Source of the DNA: Secundilactobacillus silagei JCM 19001
GTDB taxonomy: Bacteria; Bacillota; Bacilli; Lactobacillales; Lactobacillaceae
Direction of reading: 5' to 3'
Assembly: GCF_002217945.1 (NCBI RefSeq)
Contig: NZ_BCMG01000015.1
Coordinates: 1 to 51,264, forward strand
DNA: 51,264 nucleotides
How positions within the stretch are numbered: the first letter of the stretch is position 1; every line of letters starts with the position of its first letter. Below are positions 18,225-28,540 of the stretch, in pieces. Under the pieces are notes generated by a model, which had not been told where the DNA came from, searched no databases, and saw only the letters and a list, made by a program, of their open reading frames with translations. The translations under genes and the position numbers were made by a program.

Positions 18225-18674
18225 TTAAACCGTAAATTGCAATCGAATCTTGTAATTTCCTAATAATTGTTCACCCGCATAAAGGAGGTAATCAATTGCT
18301 GCTGAACCGCCAAATGGCCGTTCATGAAACCCAACCCGCAATTGTGGTGTGACCGTTTCAACTGGCACTAATCCATACGGGGTCCGGTACGTTGCCCGAA
18401 TCCGTTTGCCCGCACTAAAGTGCATCCGTAACCGGTTAGTCCCGTTACGGGTCAGCGTGACGTCACCGTTAGGCAAAAATTTAATGGTCACTGGTACGTT
18501 ACTATCTTCATCATCGTTATCAGATTCCGGTTCCTGATACCGTAAATAAATTGTCTCACCGATTTGAACGATCTGGCCCTCGACATCAATTGCATAATCA
18601 GAGGCTTGGCCATCTTGCACGGTATGAGTCGTTAAGTGAATGCCAACTGGAATGCTGGTTGACAAGTCATCCAT
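18225..18674 (-). CDS. DUF1934 (YwiB-like) family protein
   Basis: A 149-residue beta-rich protein of the DUF1934/YwiB family, often found beside argS or rpoE in Firmicutes; biological role unknown. Visible features are PVGIHLTTH at the N-terminus, YLRYQEP, and a C-terminal YLLYAGEQLLGNYKIRLQF, consistent with a calycin-like barrel. An acidic insert (ESDNDDEDSN) sits near residue 52. TATAAT at 18717-18712 and AAGGAAGGG precede the ATG. Probably transcribed into rpoE (45-base gap, no terminator). Confidence 0.8.
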   Translation of the reverse strand: MDDLSTSIPVGIHLTTHTVQDGQASDYAIDVEGQIVQIGETIYLRYQEPESDNDDEDSNVPVTIKFLPNGDVTLTRNGTNRLRMHFSAGKRIRATYRTPYGLVPVETVTPQLRVGFHERPFGGSAAIDYLLYAGEQLLGNYKIRLQFTV

Positions 18675-18847
18675 TGCAACCCTTCCTTTCCATTTTTAAT
18701 ACGCTGTGTTCATTATAACGCTTTTAGCCAAGAATTTGCACGATTAAACTCCACTGGTATTGGGCTGGTAACTCACCCGATAAACGCCTTTATTATCCCC
18801 TTTATCACGGGTCAGACTGGCTAAATTAATGGGCTAGTCCAAAATTA

Positions 18848-18876
18848 GTGACGTGCGCTTTAATTTCCGTTATAAT
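18848..18876 (+). promoter_or_regulatory. Promoter of the lipL-HD-HAD operon
   Basis: GTGACG (18848-18853), 17-bp spacer, TATAAT (18871-18876). Confidence 0.55.
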
Positions 18877-18913
18877 GAATAAAGAACTGTTCTTATAGTC
18901 AACGAGGGATACT

Positions 18914-19738
18914 ATGAAAAAACAAACGTTGTTTTCATCTCTACAAGTGATCGATACACCATTAACCAGTGACAACAAACTGGCCGCTTTTGGCATGACC
19001 AATGCTTTATTGGATCTTTGCGGCGATACTGATCAGGCCTTACTGCATTTTTGGACGTTGCCGCCAACTTTGATTCTCGGTCTAAAGGACCGTCACCTGC
19101 CGGAACTGCCAGCTGCTTTAAAAGCCGTTGCCAGTAATGGTTATGACCATTTTATCCGTAACTCAGGCGGTTTAGCGGTAGTCAGTGATGGCGGTGTCTT
19201 AAACGTTTCGCTGTTTATTCCGCAAACCGCTGCCCAGCATTTATCAGTGGATGACGGCTACGAACTCATGAAACAATTACTGCGGCAGACTTTTCCTAGC
19301 CTGTCGATTGAAAATCACGAGGTCGCCCATTCCTATTGTCCTGGTGATTATGATCTCAGCGTCAATGGCAAAAAGATCGCTGGTATCTCCCAGCGGCGCA
19401 GTACTAAAGCACTGGTGGTGATGGCTTACATCAGTATCTTGGGTGACCAAGTTTTTCGTGGCTCGCTGGTGCGTGAATTTTACGATACCGGCTTGGCTGG
19501 CCATACCAACGAATTAGGCTTTCCAGAAGTCTGGCCGGATACCATGATCAACGTGGCCGATGCCTTGCACCAGCCACTCACCCTCGATGAAGTCAAGGGA
19601 GCTATGCTGGCCGCGTATCAGGCTCAGGATATCCAACTGGATCGTGATACCCTGATGACCAGCACCCAGTCACCGGCATTTCAAAGAACTTATAATAAAG
19701 AACTCGCTAAGATGCAAAAACGGCAGCTTGGCATTTAA
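18914..19738 (+). CDS. LipL-like lipoyl/octanoyl amidotransferase (BPL/LplA/LipB fold)
   Basis: A 274-residue member of the biotin/lipoate protein ligase fold. The motif RNSGGLAVVSDGGVLNVS is the ligand loop, and SYCPGDYDLSVNGKKIAG holds the catalytic Cys142 and conserved lysine that characterise Bacillus LipL, which moves octanoyl or lipoyl groups from GcvH to 2-oxoacid dehydrogenase E2 subunits. Many relatives are named only lipoate-protein ligase family. I see no lipoylated target in the window. First gene of a plus-strand trio. Confidence 0.8.
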   Translation: MKKQTLFSSLQVIDTPLTSDNKLAAFGMTNALLDLCGDTDQALLHFWTLPPTLILGLKDRHLPELPAALKAVASNGYDHFIRNSGGLAVVSDGGVLNVSLFIPQTAAQHLSVDDGYELMKQLLRQTFPSLSIENHEVAHSYCPGDYDLSVNGKKIAGISQRRSTKALVVMAYISILGDQVFRGSLVREFYDTGLAGHTNELGFPEVWPDTMINVADALHQPLTLDEVKGAMLAAYQAQDIQLDRDTLMTSTQSPAFQRTYNKELAKMQKRQLGI

Positions 19739-19762
19739 CTCTTAAAGGAGGCAGTGTCTACA

Positions 19763-21100
19763 TTGCCATATCAAGCAGAACGGTTGCCCCGCGAAAAAGT
19801 TTTCCGCGATCCCGTTCATAACTATATCTATATTCAGCACCGGATCATTTTGGATCTGATCAACACCAAGGAATTTCAGCGACTGCGGCGGATCAAACAG
19901 TTAGGGACCGCATCGTTAGTCTTTCATGGCGCTGAGCATACCCGGTTTACACACTCGCTGGGAGTTTACGAAATTACCCGGCGGATCTGCGATAACTTCC
20001 AGCGCAATTATCCGACGCAAACACCAGGTGATGGTCTCTGGGACGATAACGAGCGCCTGGTTGCCCTCTGCGCTGCCCTGTTACATGATATTGGGCATGG
20101 ACCGTACAGCCATACCTTTGAGCACATTTTTAAGACCGACCACGAAGCCATCACGGCTGAGATCATCACGTCTCCGACCACTGAGGTCAACCAAGTGCTG
20201 CGTCGTGTCAGCCCAGAATTTCCGGCTCAAGTGGCATCCGTGATTCAAAAGACCTACCCGAACCCGCAAGTCGTGCAAATGATTTCCAGTCAAATTGACG
20301 CTGACCGGATGGATTACCTGCTGCGGGATGCTTATCATACGGGAACTAAGTACGGTACCTTTGACCTGACCCGTATTCTGCGAGTCATGCGGCCCTACAA
20401 GGATGGCATCTGCTTTGAAATCAGCGGAATGCACGCGGTTGAAGACTACATCGTCAGCCGCTTTCAAATGTATCAGCAAATTTACTTTCACCCGGTTTCC
20501 CGCTCGATGGAAGTCATCTTAAACCATCTGCTGAAACGGGCAAAAGAGGATTACGAATCAGCTAGTAACCGTAACGAACCAGCTGCGCCTTACCTGCTGT
20601 TTCCCTTCTTCAATCATGAATTTAACTTAGAGGATTACCTCTTGTTAGATGACGGGACGCTGACCACCTACTTTGCGCATTGGCGCCAATCCAGTGATCC
20701 CATCTTGGCCGACTTAGCGCACCGCTTTTTGGATCGCAAGCCACTAAAATCCGTCAAATTTGACGAAAAGACTAAATCACTCATTCCTGAGTTACGCCAA
20801 TTGATTGAAAAAGCCGGCTTTAATTCCACTTACTATACGGCCATCAACGACAGCTACGACTTGCCCTACGACGCGTACGAGAAGCCCACAGCACAGATTG
20901 AACTGATGCAAGCTGATGGTCAGCTCATCGAACTATCCACTGTGAGCGCGCTGGTCAATGCCATTTCCGGCAAATTCTCAGGTGATCAGCGGTTCTTCTT
21001 TCCCAAAGAGATGTTGTCTTCTAAGCAAGACAACGTCGAACTTTTCGACCCCATTTACAAAGCCTTTCAGACTCATCTGCATAACGACTATATCATTTAA
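19763..21100 (+). CDS. HD-domain phosphohydrolase (YwfO/dNTPase-like)
   Basis: An HD-superfamily metal-dependent phosphohydrolase. Residues near 30-60 carry EFQRLRRIKQLG, then HTRFTHSLGVY and the HD pair LLHDIGHGPYSH, followed later by SSQIDADRMDYLLRDAY. The layout matches YwfO of Bacillus and the Enterococcus dNTP triphosphohydrolase EF1143; the exact substrate is inference. A GTG at 19754 extends the frame but lies only two bases after AGGAGG, while TTG at 19763 (11-base spacing) is more plausible. Tandem with the LipL-like gene, as in Bacillus ywfL-ywfO. Confidence 0.88.
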   Translation: MPYQAERLPREKVFRDPVHNYIYIQHRIILDLINTKEFQRLRRIKQLGTASLVFHGAEHTRFTHSLGVYEITRRICDNFQRNYPTQTPGDGLWDDNERLVALCAALLHDIGHGPYSHTFEHIFKTDHEAITAEIITSPTTEVNQVLRRVSPEFPAQVASVIQKTYPNPQVVQMISSQIDADRMDYLLRDAYHTGTKYGTFDLTRILRVMRPYKDGICFEISGMHAVEDYIVSRFQMYQQIYFHPVSRSMEVILNHLLKRAKEDYESASNRNEPAAPYLLFPFFNHEFNLEDYLLLDDGTLTTYFAHWRQSSDPILADLAHRFLDRKPLKSVKFDEKTKSLIPELRQLIEKAGFNSTYYTAINDSYDLPYDAYEKPTAQIELMQADGQLIELSTVSALVNAISGKFSGDQRFFFPKEMLSSKQDNVELFDPIYKAFQTHLHNDYII

Positions 21101-21119
21101 CTAATTAAGGAGCTTACTC

Positions 21120-21926
21120 ATGGCAATCAAACTTATCGCAATCGACATCGATGGTACTTTAGTCAACGACCAAAAACAGTTGACCCAGCACACGATTGAC
21201 ACTATCGCCAAGGCCAGACAAAAGGGCATCAAGGTCGTCTTATGTACTGGCCGGCCCATCACTGGTGTCCAGCAATACCTTGAACCGCTAAACCTTAGCG
21301 GCGACAACGAATACGTGGTGACGTTCAACGGTAGTTTGGCACAGACCATTTCCGGTACCCCAATCGTCAGTCACAACATCACTTTAGAAGATTACATCGA
21401 CCTCGAGACGTGGGCCCGTAAATCAAACATTCATTTCCACATGGAAACTCTGAACTACATTTACACGGCTAACCGCGACATCAGCCCCTACACGATTGCG
21501 GAATCGTTCATCGTTAAGATGCCGATCCGCTACCGGACACCTGAAGAGATCACGAATAAACTCACGATTTCAAAGGGCATGTTTATTGATGATCCTAAAT
21601 TATTGTCCGAATTCATTAAGAATTTCCCTCAAGCACTCAAAGACCGTTTTTACGTGGTTCAAAGTGAACCCTACTTCTTTGAAGCCATGAATAAAAAGGC
21701 CAGCAAGGGAAACGCCATTGCTGAACTCGCCACTAAGTTAGGCATTACCTCAGACGAAGTCATGGCCCTTGGTGACCAAGGCAATGATTTAACGATGGTC
21801 AAATACGCCGGTACCGGTGTCGCCATGGGTAATGGGATCGATGAACTGAAGCAAAACGCCCAGTTCATTACCAAAACCAACGAAGAAGACGGCGTGGCTT
21901 ACGCCATTGAAAAGTTTGCCCTGTAA
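21120..21926 (+). CDS. Cof-type HAD phosphatase
   Basis: A 268-residue haloacid-dehalogenase hydrolase of the Cof/YidA subfamily (type IIB cap), dephosphorylating sugar phosphates or similar small molecules. Motif I is [10 protein letters not shown] near residue 9, motif II is LCTGRP, the conserved lysine is in KASKGNAI and motif IV is [10 protein letters not shown]. Substrate not deducible. Third gene of the operon: 19 bases after the HD gene with AAGGAG. Ends at a strong terminator. Confidence 0.93.
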   Translation: MAIKLIAIDIDGTLVNDQKQLTQHTIDTIAKARQKGIKVVLCTGRPITGVQQYLEPLNLSGDNEYVVTFNGSLAQTISGTPIVSHNITLEDYIDLETWARKSNIHFHMETLNYIYTANRDISPYTIAESFIVKMPIRYRTPEEITNKLTISKGMFIDDPKLLSEFIKNFPQALKDRFYVVQSEPYFFEAMNKKASKGNAIAELATKLGITSDEVMALGDQGNDLTMVKYAGTGVAMGNGIDELKQNAQFITKTNEEDGVAYAIEKFAL

Positions 21927-21940
21927 TGTTTTTGAACGTA

Positions 21941-21990
21941 ATAGCGCTCATCATCAGCAATTAACACTGATGATGAGCGCTATTTTTTAC
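21941..21990 (+). terminator. Terminator of the lipL-HD-HAD operon
   Basis: AGCGCTCATCATCAG/CTGATGATGAGCGCT, a perfect 15-bp stem followed by ATTTTTT. It overlaps the stop of the convergent gene at 21987. Confidence 0.95.
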
Positions 21991-22337
21991 ACCGTAAAAG
22001 CAATTCCCAGTACAATGAGGCCAATGGCGTTGATCAAACAAAACCAGGCGTACTTATTCACCACGATTGGCCCATTTTTAAGTCGGCCAACTTCTCGTAC
22101 GGGTACCTTTTCTTCTGGTAATGGCTCCTCACCTTTGCGTCGACGTCTCCGCCAACCGGCAAATAAGTGGCCCTTCTCTAAGACAAAGAACGCCGCTCCC
22201 ATCAAAAAGACGAGGCCCAGCATAAACCAGGTATTCGCTACGACCAGCAGTGATTGCCAGGGTAACATCAGTAGTCCCGCCACAACAATGACTGCCAGGG
22301 TCAGCAACGCCCACCGATATCGTTTCACACTTTTCAC
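21987..22337 (-). CDS. Small membrane protein, probably DUF3899 family
   Basis: 116 residues with three hydrophobic segments (about 9-27, 31-52 and 97-115) and a basic stretch GWRRRRRKGEEP between the second and third. The region GAAFFVLEKGHLFAGWRR resembles DUF3899 integral membrane proteins of bacilli and lactobacilli, whose function is unknown. Start is GTG at 22337 with AGGTGAG five bases before. The last codons overlap the hairpin terminator of the convergent HAD gene. Confidence 0.65.
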   Translation of the reverse strand: MKSVKRYRWALLTLAVIVVAGLLMLPWQSLLVVANTWFMLGLVFLMGAAFFVLEKGHLFAGWRRRRRKGEEPLPEEKVPVREVGRLKNGPIVVNKYAWFCLINAIGLIVLGIAFTV

Positions 22338-22424
22338 TTCAACTCACCTATTCAACAGTTATTGTGCTCTAGCATAGTTGAGATTTAGCAACTGTGCAAG
22401 ACCTTTTTAAATTCAGCTTAATGC

Positions 22425-22468
22425 AAAAGGCTGCCCGGCACTTCATTTCCAAGTGCTGGTCAGCCTTT
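22425..22468 (-). terminator. Terminator of the ABC-FtsX gene
   Basis: Minus strand: AAAGGCTGaCCAGCACTT pairs with AAGTGCCGGgCAGCCTTT, followed by TGC; a strong stem with a short T run. Confidence 0.7.
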
Positions 22469-22486
22469 CGTATCATAGTTAACGGT

Positions 22487-24817
22487 TTATTCACTTCGCA
22501 GTGCCGTTGCAGCGTCCTTCTTAGACGCCATTCGAGCCGGAATATGGCCACCGATGATGGTCAGCACCGTACTAATGATGATCAGGATAATCGCTGCCCA
22601 AATGCTCAGCTGAGCCACGTTATTGAGCTTAGTTAAGCTCTTGATCACCGCATTGATTGGGAACGTCGCCAACCAGGCAATGACGATCCCGATGACCCCT
22701 GAAGCAACCCCTAAAATGGCGGTTTCAGCGTCAAAGACTCGGGTGATATCTTTCTTACGTGCGCCTAGAGCTTTCAGCACCCCAATTTCTTTGGTCCGTT
22801 CAAGTACGGAGGTATAGGTGATGATACTGATCATGATCATACTGGTAATTAACGAAATCGCTGCAAAGGCGATCAAGACGTAGGTAATGGCGTTCATCAA
22901 GCCACCAGTCAGCTTAGAAACTGAACCCGCCATATCCGTGTAAATGATTTTATCAGCCTTGGATTTACCTTTGTTATAGCCGTCTAGGTATTTCAGGACT
23001 TTATCCTTGTTCTGGAAAGTATTCGGATAGATCATGATGCTAGATGGCAGCTTTGAACCACCCAGGGCCGTTACCATCTGATTTTTAGCGGTACTGCCAG
23101 TTAGTTTTTGACCCGTCATGACGTTTCTCGAACTTGCCTTTTGGGCTTTCACAATTTTAGAACCAGCATTTTCAGCGACAATCGACTTGGTCAGTCGGTC
23201 ACTGTAGACGAATCCCGGTGCGAGGATATTCTCTTCGTTAGCCGACTTGACCCGCAGCACACCAACAACGTGTAAGGTCTTGTTACTGCTGTTGTTGTAC
23301 ATGGTCTTGTAATTGTTATTTGGCAGGTACATGCCCATTCTTTGCGTATAGTAAGTATCGTTATTGACGGTTTTAAAACTGGTGCCAACAATCTTGTTAA
23401 AGTTGACCTTTTGGCCATCTTTAACGTTAAAGCCCAGATTCTTCAGCGCGTTCACGTTGGTCGAATTATCCTTGTTGATGACCATAATGACATCCGTTGC
23501 TTTACTAGGGAACCGCCCAGCCAGTGCCTTGTAGTGTTTGTGCAAAAAGCTGACTTTTCCCTTATTATCAGTTGGATAAGACGCCACCCCAATCCCGGCT
23601 GAGCTGGCCATCATGCTAGAAACATCCGGGCCAGCCGCCTTCTTTTGATCCTGATTGGACAGTTGAACCGGCTTGACCTTCCCATTGACATTACGTAACA
23701 GATTCATGCCCGTCGTATAGGTATAGCCAATGTTCTTGCCGTACTTAGGGTTTAATTTTTGAACGTAATCGACGTATTTTTGCGAGATCTTATTGGCGTG
23801 CTGCGCCTTATCAGCTTCACTCATCTCAGCAATTACGGCCTTATCCTTTGAAAAATGTTCCTTTTTTTGCGTATTATTGCCGTTTTGTGACGATGCCATT
23901 TGCGAAATGGTCACCGGATACTGTGCCAGCGTATTGGACTGCGTTTTATCGATTTGTTTTTGGAACCCATTCGACAGCGCCAGCACGATTGCGATACCGA
24001 TGATGCCAATACTAGAGGCAAAGGCCGTCAGGAAAGTCCGCCCCTTTTTCGTTCGAATGTTCGTGTAAGACAGTTTCAGCGCCGTCCAGTAAGTCATTTT
24101 CGTTTTCTTCAGTGCAAATTTTTGATTATCTTCCTGCTCGTTATAAGGATCAGAATCAGACTGAATTTTGCCATCCGCAAAGCGAATAATGCGGTCAGCG
24201 TACTGATCAGCTAGATCCGGGTTATGGGTCACCATGATGACCAAGCGCTCTTTGGACAGGTCCTTAATGATCTGCATGATCTCCTGACTGGTTTCGGTAT
24301 CCAATGCCCCAGTTGGTTCATCACAGAGGAGAATTTCCGGATCATTGGCAATCGCTCGGGCAATGGCCACCCGCTGCATCTGCCCACCAGAAAGCTGGTT
24401 GGTCTTTTTGTACATGTGTTTTTCCAGACCAACTCGTTTCAGGGCGGTAATCGCGCGTTCCTTTTTCTCCGCGCTGGAAACACCGCTTAGCGTCATCCCT
24501 AATTCAACGTTATCGATGATGCCAAGGTGGCCGATCAAGTTATAACTTTGAAAAATAAATCCCACCGAATTATTCCGGTAAGCATCCCAATCCGACGCCT
24601 TAAATTCCTTGGTCGATTTGCCTTTAATAATCAAATCGCCGGAATCATAAACGTCCAGGCCGCCTATATTGTTAAGCAGTGTGGTCTTCCCTGAACCGCT
24701 GGGACCCAAAATAGCCACAAATTCCTGTTTCCGAAACGCAACTGAGACGTCATCAAGTGCTTTGGTGATGGTGTCGCCAACATGATAATATTTTTTTAAA
24801 TGCTTGAGTTCTAGCAT
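22487..24817 (-). CDS. ABC transporter ATPase-FtsX permease fusion (MacB/YknYZ type)
   Basis: A single 776-residue chain with an N-terminal ATPase (Walker [10 protein letters not shown] near residue 39, signature LSGGQMQR, Walker [13 protein letters not shown]) and an FtsX-type permease: a first membrane helix near residue 270, an extracellular domain of about 370 residues, then three helices at the C-terminus with [11 protein letters not shown]. This type VII mechanotransmission architecture exports or senses peptides, antibiotics or cell-wall stress; substrate unknown. No partner adaptor, histidine kinase or regulator is adjacent. GGAGG RBS eight bases before the ATG. Confidence 0.9.
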   Translation of the reverse strand: MLELKHLKKYYHVGDTITKALDDVSVAFRKQEFVAILGPSGSGKTTLLNNIGGLDVYDSGDLIIKGKSTKEFKASDWDAYRNNSVGFIFQSYNLIGHLGIIDNVELGMTLSGVSSAEKKERAITALKRVGLEKHMYKKTNQLSGGQMQRVAIARAIANDPEILLCDEPTGALDTETSQEIMQIIKDLSKERLVIMVTHNPDLADQYADRIIRFADGKIQSDSDPYNEQEDNQKFALKKTKMTYWTALKLSYTNIRTKKGRTFLTAFASSIGIIGIAIVLALSNGFQKQIDKTQSNTLAQYPVTISQMASSQNGNNTQKKEHFSKDKAVIAEMSEADKAQHANKISQKYVDYVQKLNPKYGKNIGYTYTTGMNLLRNVNGKVKPVQLSNQDQKKAAGPDVSSMMASSAGIGVASYPTDNKGKVSFLHKHYKALAGRFPSKATDVIMVINKDNSTNVNALKNLGFNVKDGQKVNFNKIVGTSFKTVNNDTYYTQRMGMYLPNNNYKTMYNNSSNKTLHVVGVLRVKSANEENILAPGFVYSDRLTKSIVAENAGSKIVKAQKASSRNVMTGQKLTGSTAKNQMVTALGGSKLPSSIMIYPNTFQNKDKVLKYLDGYNKGKSKADKIIYTDMAGSVSKLTGGLMNAITYVLIAFAAISLITSMIMISIITYTSVLERTKEIGVLKALGARKKDITRVFDAETAILGVASGVIGIVIAWLATFPINAVIKSLTKLNNVAQLSIWAAIILIIISTVLTIIGGHIPARMASKKDAATALRSE

Positions 24818-25032
24818 CTCTAATACCTCCGTATGATAAAGGTGATGATATCCGAGAGTTAACGCATATCAGCAACTAAGATTAATCCATAACAAGCATG
24901 CTGTTACTTTATTTAAAACTACCACTAAATCAAGCGTCCGTAAATGATTGCCAGCAATGTTATCAACCGTATTATGCACCTTTTTGTTGCGATTTTCTCT
25001 ACCTAGCTTCATTTCATTCTGTAATCTAAACT

Positions 25033-25070
25033 AAAAACAGCTCCCTTTTTCAACTGAAAAAGGGAGCTGT
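25033..25070 (-). terminator. Terminator of the SDR gene
   Basis: Minus strand: ACAGCTCCCTTTTTCA pairs with TGAAAAAGGGAGCTGT, followed by TTTTA. Confidence 0.9.
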
Positions 25071-25091
25071 TCGCGTCTGATATTCTGTTAA

Positions 25092-25841
25092 TTAAGCTCT
25101 CACACCACCATCAACGGTGAATTCACCGCCAATAGCGTACTTGGATTCATCACTGCCTAGGTAAACGCAAATTTCGCCAATATCTTTGGGTTCACCCAAA
25201 TGGCCAGCTGGAATGGTCTTTAAAATCTGGGTTTTAGCGTCATCCGGCACAATATTCGTATCGATCCAGCCGGGATGCACTGAATTGACCCGGATCTTGA
25301 TGCCACGGCGTGCTAACGATGAAGCAGCTGCCCGGGTCAACAACCGGCTACCACCCTTGCTAGCGGAGTAATCGGGCGCCATTGGCAAACCGACCAAGCC
25401 AGCAACGGAAGACACGTTAATAATGGAGCCAGTCGCATTGTTGGTCTGCTTCATGGCATTAATGCCGGCTTTCATTCCCAGAAAGTTACCGGTTAAGTTG
25501 ATATCGATCACTTGTTGCCAGTCAGCTAACGGTTTATCTTCAATTGGTTTACCGTCGCCACCGACCCCAGCATTATTGACTAAAATATCCAGTTTACCAA
25601 ACTTAGCGATGGTCGCATCGATCACCTTTTGCCAGTCAGCTTCTTTGGAGACATCCTGTTGCACGAATAAAGCCCGGTCATCGCCGAATCTTTCCACGGC
25701 CTTTTTCCCGCCGTCAACGTTATGGTTAGCTGTCAGGACCACGTTGGCACCTTCCCTGATATAACATTCAGCAATTCCTAGGCCGATACCTGCAACGCCA
25801 CCGGTAATGATAGCAACTTTACTCTTTAAACAATCTGTCAA
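25092..25841 (-). CDS. Short-chain dehydrogenase/reductase
   Basis: NAD(P)-dependent oxidoreductase of the classical SDR family: Rossmann motif [12 protein letters not shown], catalytic Ser in NVSSVAG, Tyr and Lys in YSASK, and a C-terminal TVDGG. Overall it resembles the Lactobacillus R-specific alcohol dehydrogenase group ([12 protein letters not shown] near the end), so carbonyl reduction is likely but the substrate is not fixed. The frame begins at a GTG (25850) overlapping the Shine-Dalgarno itself; TTG at 25841, eight bases after GGAG, is the better start (249 residues). Confidence 0.88.
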   Translation of the reverse strand: MTDCLKSKVAIITGGVAGIGLGIAECYIREGANVVLTANHNVDGGKKAVERFGDDRALFVQQDVSKEADWQKVIDATIAKFGKLDILVNNAGVGGDGKPIEDKPLADWQQVIDINLTGNFLGMKAGINAMKQTNNATGSIINVSSVAGLVGLPMAPDYSASKGGSRLLTRAAASSLARRGIKIRVNSVHPGWIDTNIVPDDAKTQILKTIPAGHLGEPKDIGEICVYLGSDESKYAIGGEFTVDGGVRA

Positions 25842-25968
25842 TCTGATCACTCCTTAAAATGAATTCGGTTTCATAAGCACCTTATATTGTACAGATTTAC
25901 CGCCACCGCCACAAACTTTATGACTTTATTTTTTTGCACTAAACTGTCATGCAGCCTAAAGCCGCTCC

Positions 25969-26067
25969 ATAACTCAGATTCCGGCCATACAGTAAAAGCG
26001 CAGATAAGTTCCCAAGTTCAGGAAACCTATCTGCGCTTTTACTGTATTCTGGAATCTACCGAGTTAT
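25969..26067. repeat. Intergenic palindromic element, copy 2 (reverse orientation)
   Basis: ATAACTC/GAGTTAT, GATTCC/GGAATC and a perfect 20-bp inner stem (ATACAGTAAAAGCGCAGATA with its complement), around a loop with a small GTTCC/GGAAAC hairpin. Its arms, read in reverse complement, are the same as those of the element at 4034-4131 (AACTCGGTAGATTCCAGAAT and ATGGCCGGAATCTGAGTT), while the inner stem is unrelated. It lies downstream of prs and lacks a T-tract. Confidence 0.85.
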
Positions 26068-26078
26068 GTCCCGTTCTC

Positions 26079-27056
26079 TTAATCATTAACGTGAAAACGA
26101 TTGTTAAACAACGGACTAACTGGCCGGTGTTCATGGATCCGGATAATGGCATCACCAATCAGCGGACCAACAGAAATCTGTTTAATTTTATCAATTTGCT
26201 TTTCTTTTGGTAATTGAATCGAATCGGTGACAATCAGCTGCTTAATCGCCGAATTTTTAATCCGGTCGATTGCAGGGCCTGAAAGTACGGGGTGAGTTGC
26301 GCTGGCGTACACGTCAGTCGCACCCGCATCCTTCAAAGCCTGCGCACCCAAGGTAATGGTACCAGCTGTATCGATCATGTCATCGATCATGATGCAGCGT
26401 TTGCCCTTCACATCACCAATAATGTTCATGATTTCAGCCACGTTGGCTCTTGGCCGGCGCTTATCAATAATGGCAATTGGCGCTTTCAAAAATTCAGCCA
26501 GTGCCCGGGCACGGCTAACACCACCATGGTCAGGGGAAACGACCACTGCGTTCTTATCGATGCCGTGGTTAATAAAGTAATCTGCCAATAATGGCGCACC
26601 CATCAAATGATCAACTGGGACATCAAAGAATCCTTGAATCTGCGCAGCGTGCAGGTCCAGTGCGACTACTCGGCTGATACCAGCCTTTTCCAACATGTTA
26701 GCAACTAACTTAGCTGTAATTGGCTCGCGGGAGCGCGCTTTACGGTCTTGACGGGCGTAACCGTAGTATGGAATAACAACGTTAATTGTTGCGGCACTGG
26801 CACGACGAAGCGCGTCTACCATAATCAATAATTCCATTAGATTATCATTGACAGGAGCGGAAGTCGATTGAATCACGAAAACGTGGCAGCCACGAATACT
26901 TTCTTCAATGTTGATCCGGATCTCACCGTCACTAAAACGGTCAACTGATGTTTTTCCAAGACTGACACCGACTTCATCAGCAATACGCTGAGCAAGGGGT
27001 TTGTTGGAATTTAACGCAAAGATCTTCAACTTTGGGTCATTATATTTCTCTGACAT
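26079..27056 (-). CDS. prs: Ribose-phosphate pyrophosphokinase
   Basis: Makes PRPP from ribose 5-phosphate and ATP for nucleotide, His and Trp synthesis. Motifs: the [11 protein letters not shown] flexible loop, [19 protein letters not shown], and the PRPP-binding [13 protein letters not shown]. The frame can be read from a TTG at 27068, but that codon lies in the Shine-Dalgarno; ATG at 27056 follows GGAGG by five bases and gives 325 residues. It is the third gene of purR-glmU-prs, linking PRPP supply to the PRPP-sensing PurR. Confidence 0.97.
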   Translation of the reverse strand: MSEKYNDPKLKIFALNSNKPLAQRIADEVGVSLGKTSVDRFSDGEIRINIEESIRGCHVFVIQSTSAPVNDNLMELLIMVDALRRASAATINVVIPYYGYARQDRKARSREPITAKLVANMLEKAGISRVVALDLHAAQIQGFFDVPVDHLMGAPLLADYFINHGIDKNAVVVSPDHGGVSRARALAEFLKAPIAIIDKRRPRANVAEIMNIIGDVKGKRCIMIDDMIDTAGTITLGAQALKDAGATDVYASATHPVLSGPAIDRIKNSAIKQLIVTDSIQLPKEKQIDKIKQISVGPLIGDAIIRIHEHRPVSPLFNNRFHVND

Positions 27057-27115
27057 GGGATCCTCCAATGGCTAATTTCTAGATACAGTTTACACTAACT
27101 CACAAATTGAGTACA

Positions 27116-28495
27116 TTACTTTTCTGGGTCGTATGGCAACTTTTTGAAATACCCCGGCTTATTGGTCTGCCGTGAACGGGCAATCGCCATATCATATTGC
27201 TTTACTTCATCCGTAATGGTTGAACCAGCAGCAATAAAGGCATGATCAGCCACCGTTAATGGGGCGATCAAATTCGAGTTGCTACCAATAAAGGCGTCGT
27301 CGCCAACCGTAGTCTCATGCTTATGAGCGCCATCGTAGTTGACAAAGATCACACCGCAACCAACGTTGATCCGTTTACCTAAATGCGCATTGCCGACATA
27401 CGTTAAATGACCGACCTTAGTGCCTTCGTCGATCGTTGCCTTTTTAACTTCCACAAAATTACCTAAATGCACGTTTTTGCCAATGTGTGATTCTGGACGC
27501 AGATGGCTCATTGGTCCAATGTTGCTGCCATCTTCCATCTCGGAATCTTCTAAGTAAGAAGACGTCACCGTCACATTATCATGTAACACGGTATCATGCA
27601 ACTCTGAGTGGGCCCCAATGTAGCAATTATCACCAATAACCGTCCTGCCCTTCAGCAAAACACCGGGTTCAATGATGGTATCAGAACCGATTTTAATATT
27701 AACATCGATATACGTGTCCTCAGGATTGATCAGGGTCACACCGTTGTTCATGTGATATTCGTTGATGCGGCGTTGCATCACCTTAGTGGCTTTAGACAAG
27801 GCCACGCGGTCGTTAACGCCCATGGATTCTTCAAATGAAGGCATCCGGTAAGCCGCCACAATGTCACCTTGCGCCTTCAAAATTTCAATGACGTCCGTCA
27901 GGTAATATTCACCCTGTGCGTTGTGGTTCGAGATCTTGTGCAGCGCGGCAAAAAGGGCCTTATTGTCAAAGACGTAAACGCCGGTATTGATCTCGTCGAT
28001 TTCTTGTTCCTGCTTAGTGGCATCTTTTTGTTCCACAATTTTTTCAACGATGCCAATATCGTTACGCACGATTCGGCCATAACCGGTTGGATCCGGTGCC
28101 TTGGACGTTAAGATCGTGGCCACTGCCTTTTTGGCTTCGTGATACTTGAATAATTTTTCAAAGGTCTCAGCCTTAAATAGTGGCGTATCACCGCTCACTA
28201 CTAAAGTGGTCCCCTCTTGATCCTTCAACAATGGTTCCGTCTGTAAAACGGCGTGGCCAGTTCCTAGTTGCTGCTTTTGCAGCACGTACTTGGTTCGGTC
28301 TCCCAACGTTTCTTCGACCTGTTCGGCACCATAGCCGACAACGGTGACGATTTGATCCATGTGCGTTTTTTCAACTTGGGTCAACACGTGATCCACCATT
28401 GAACGACCGCAAACCTTGTGTAAGACCTTGTACAACTTTGACTTCATCCGGGTGCCCTTACCAGCAGCGAGAATAATCGTATTTCTAGTACTCAT
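27116..28495 (-). CDS. glmU: Bifunctional GlmU: GlcN-1-P acetyltransferase / UDP-GlcNAc pyrophosphorylase
   Basis: Makes UDP-GlcNAc, the precursor for MurA and teichoic acids. The N-terminal nucleotidyltransferase has [11 protein letters not shown] and the sugar-binding VSGDTPL; from about residue 250 a left-handed beta-helix of hexapeptide repeats carries the acetyltransferase ([26 protein letters not shown]). 459 residues, usual size. AAGGAG before the ATG. It lies between purR and prs with short gaps, a conserved Firmicutes arrangement. Confidence 0.97.
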   Translation of the reverse strand: MSTRNTIILAAGKGTRMKSKLYKVLHKVCGRSMVDHVLTQVEKTHMDQIVTVVGYGAEQVEETLGDRTKYVLQKQQLGTGHAVLQTEPLLKDQEGTTLVVSGDTPLFKAETFEKLFKYHEAKKAVATILTSKAPDPTGYGRIVRNDIGIVEKIVEQKDATKQEQEIDEINTGVYVFDNKALFAALHKISNHNAQGEYYLTDVIEILKAQGDIVAAYRMPSFEESMGVNDRVALSKATKVMQRRINEYHMNNGVTLINPEDTYIDVNIKIGSDTIIEPGVLLKGRTVIGDNCYIGAHSELHDTVLHDNVTVTSSYLEDSEMEDGSNIGPMSHLRPESHIGKNVHLGNFVEVKKATIDEGTKVGHLTYVGNAHLGKRINVGCGVIFVNYDGAHKHETTVGDDAFIGSNSNLIAPLTVADHAFIAAGSTITDEVKQYDMAIARSRQTNKPGYFKKLPYDPEK

Positions 28496-28540
28496 TTAGA
28501 CGAACTCCTTAATTTTAATAATGAAACTCATTTTTTTATT

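Noticed and set aside
24818-25032. Hidden short gene or regulator upstream of the ABC-FtsX gene
   Set aside because: No frame with a credible RBS or conserved composition; I could see only an AT-rich leader and the SDR terminator.
25900-26078. A small ORF or sRNA gene between SDR and prs
   Set aside because: The frames there are the palindrome read in different ways; no RBS or promoter, and the structure is explained by the inverted repeat.
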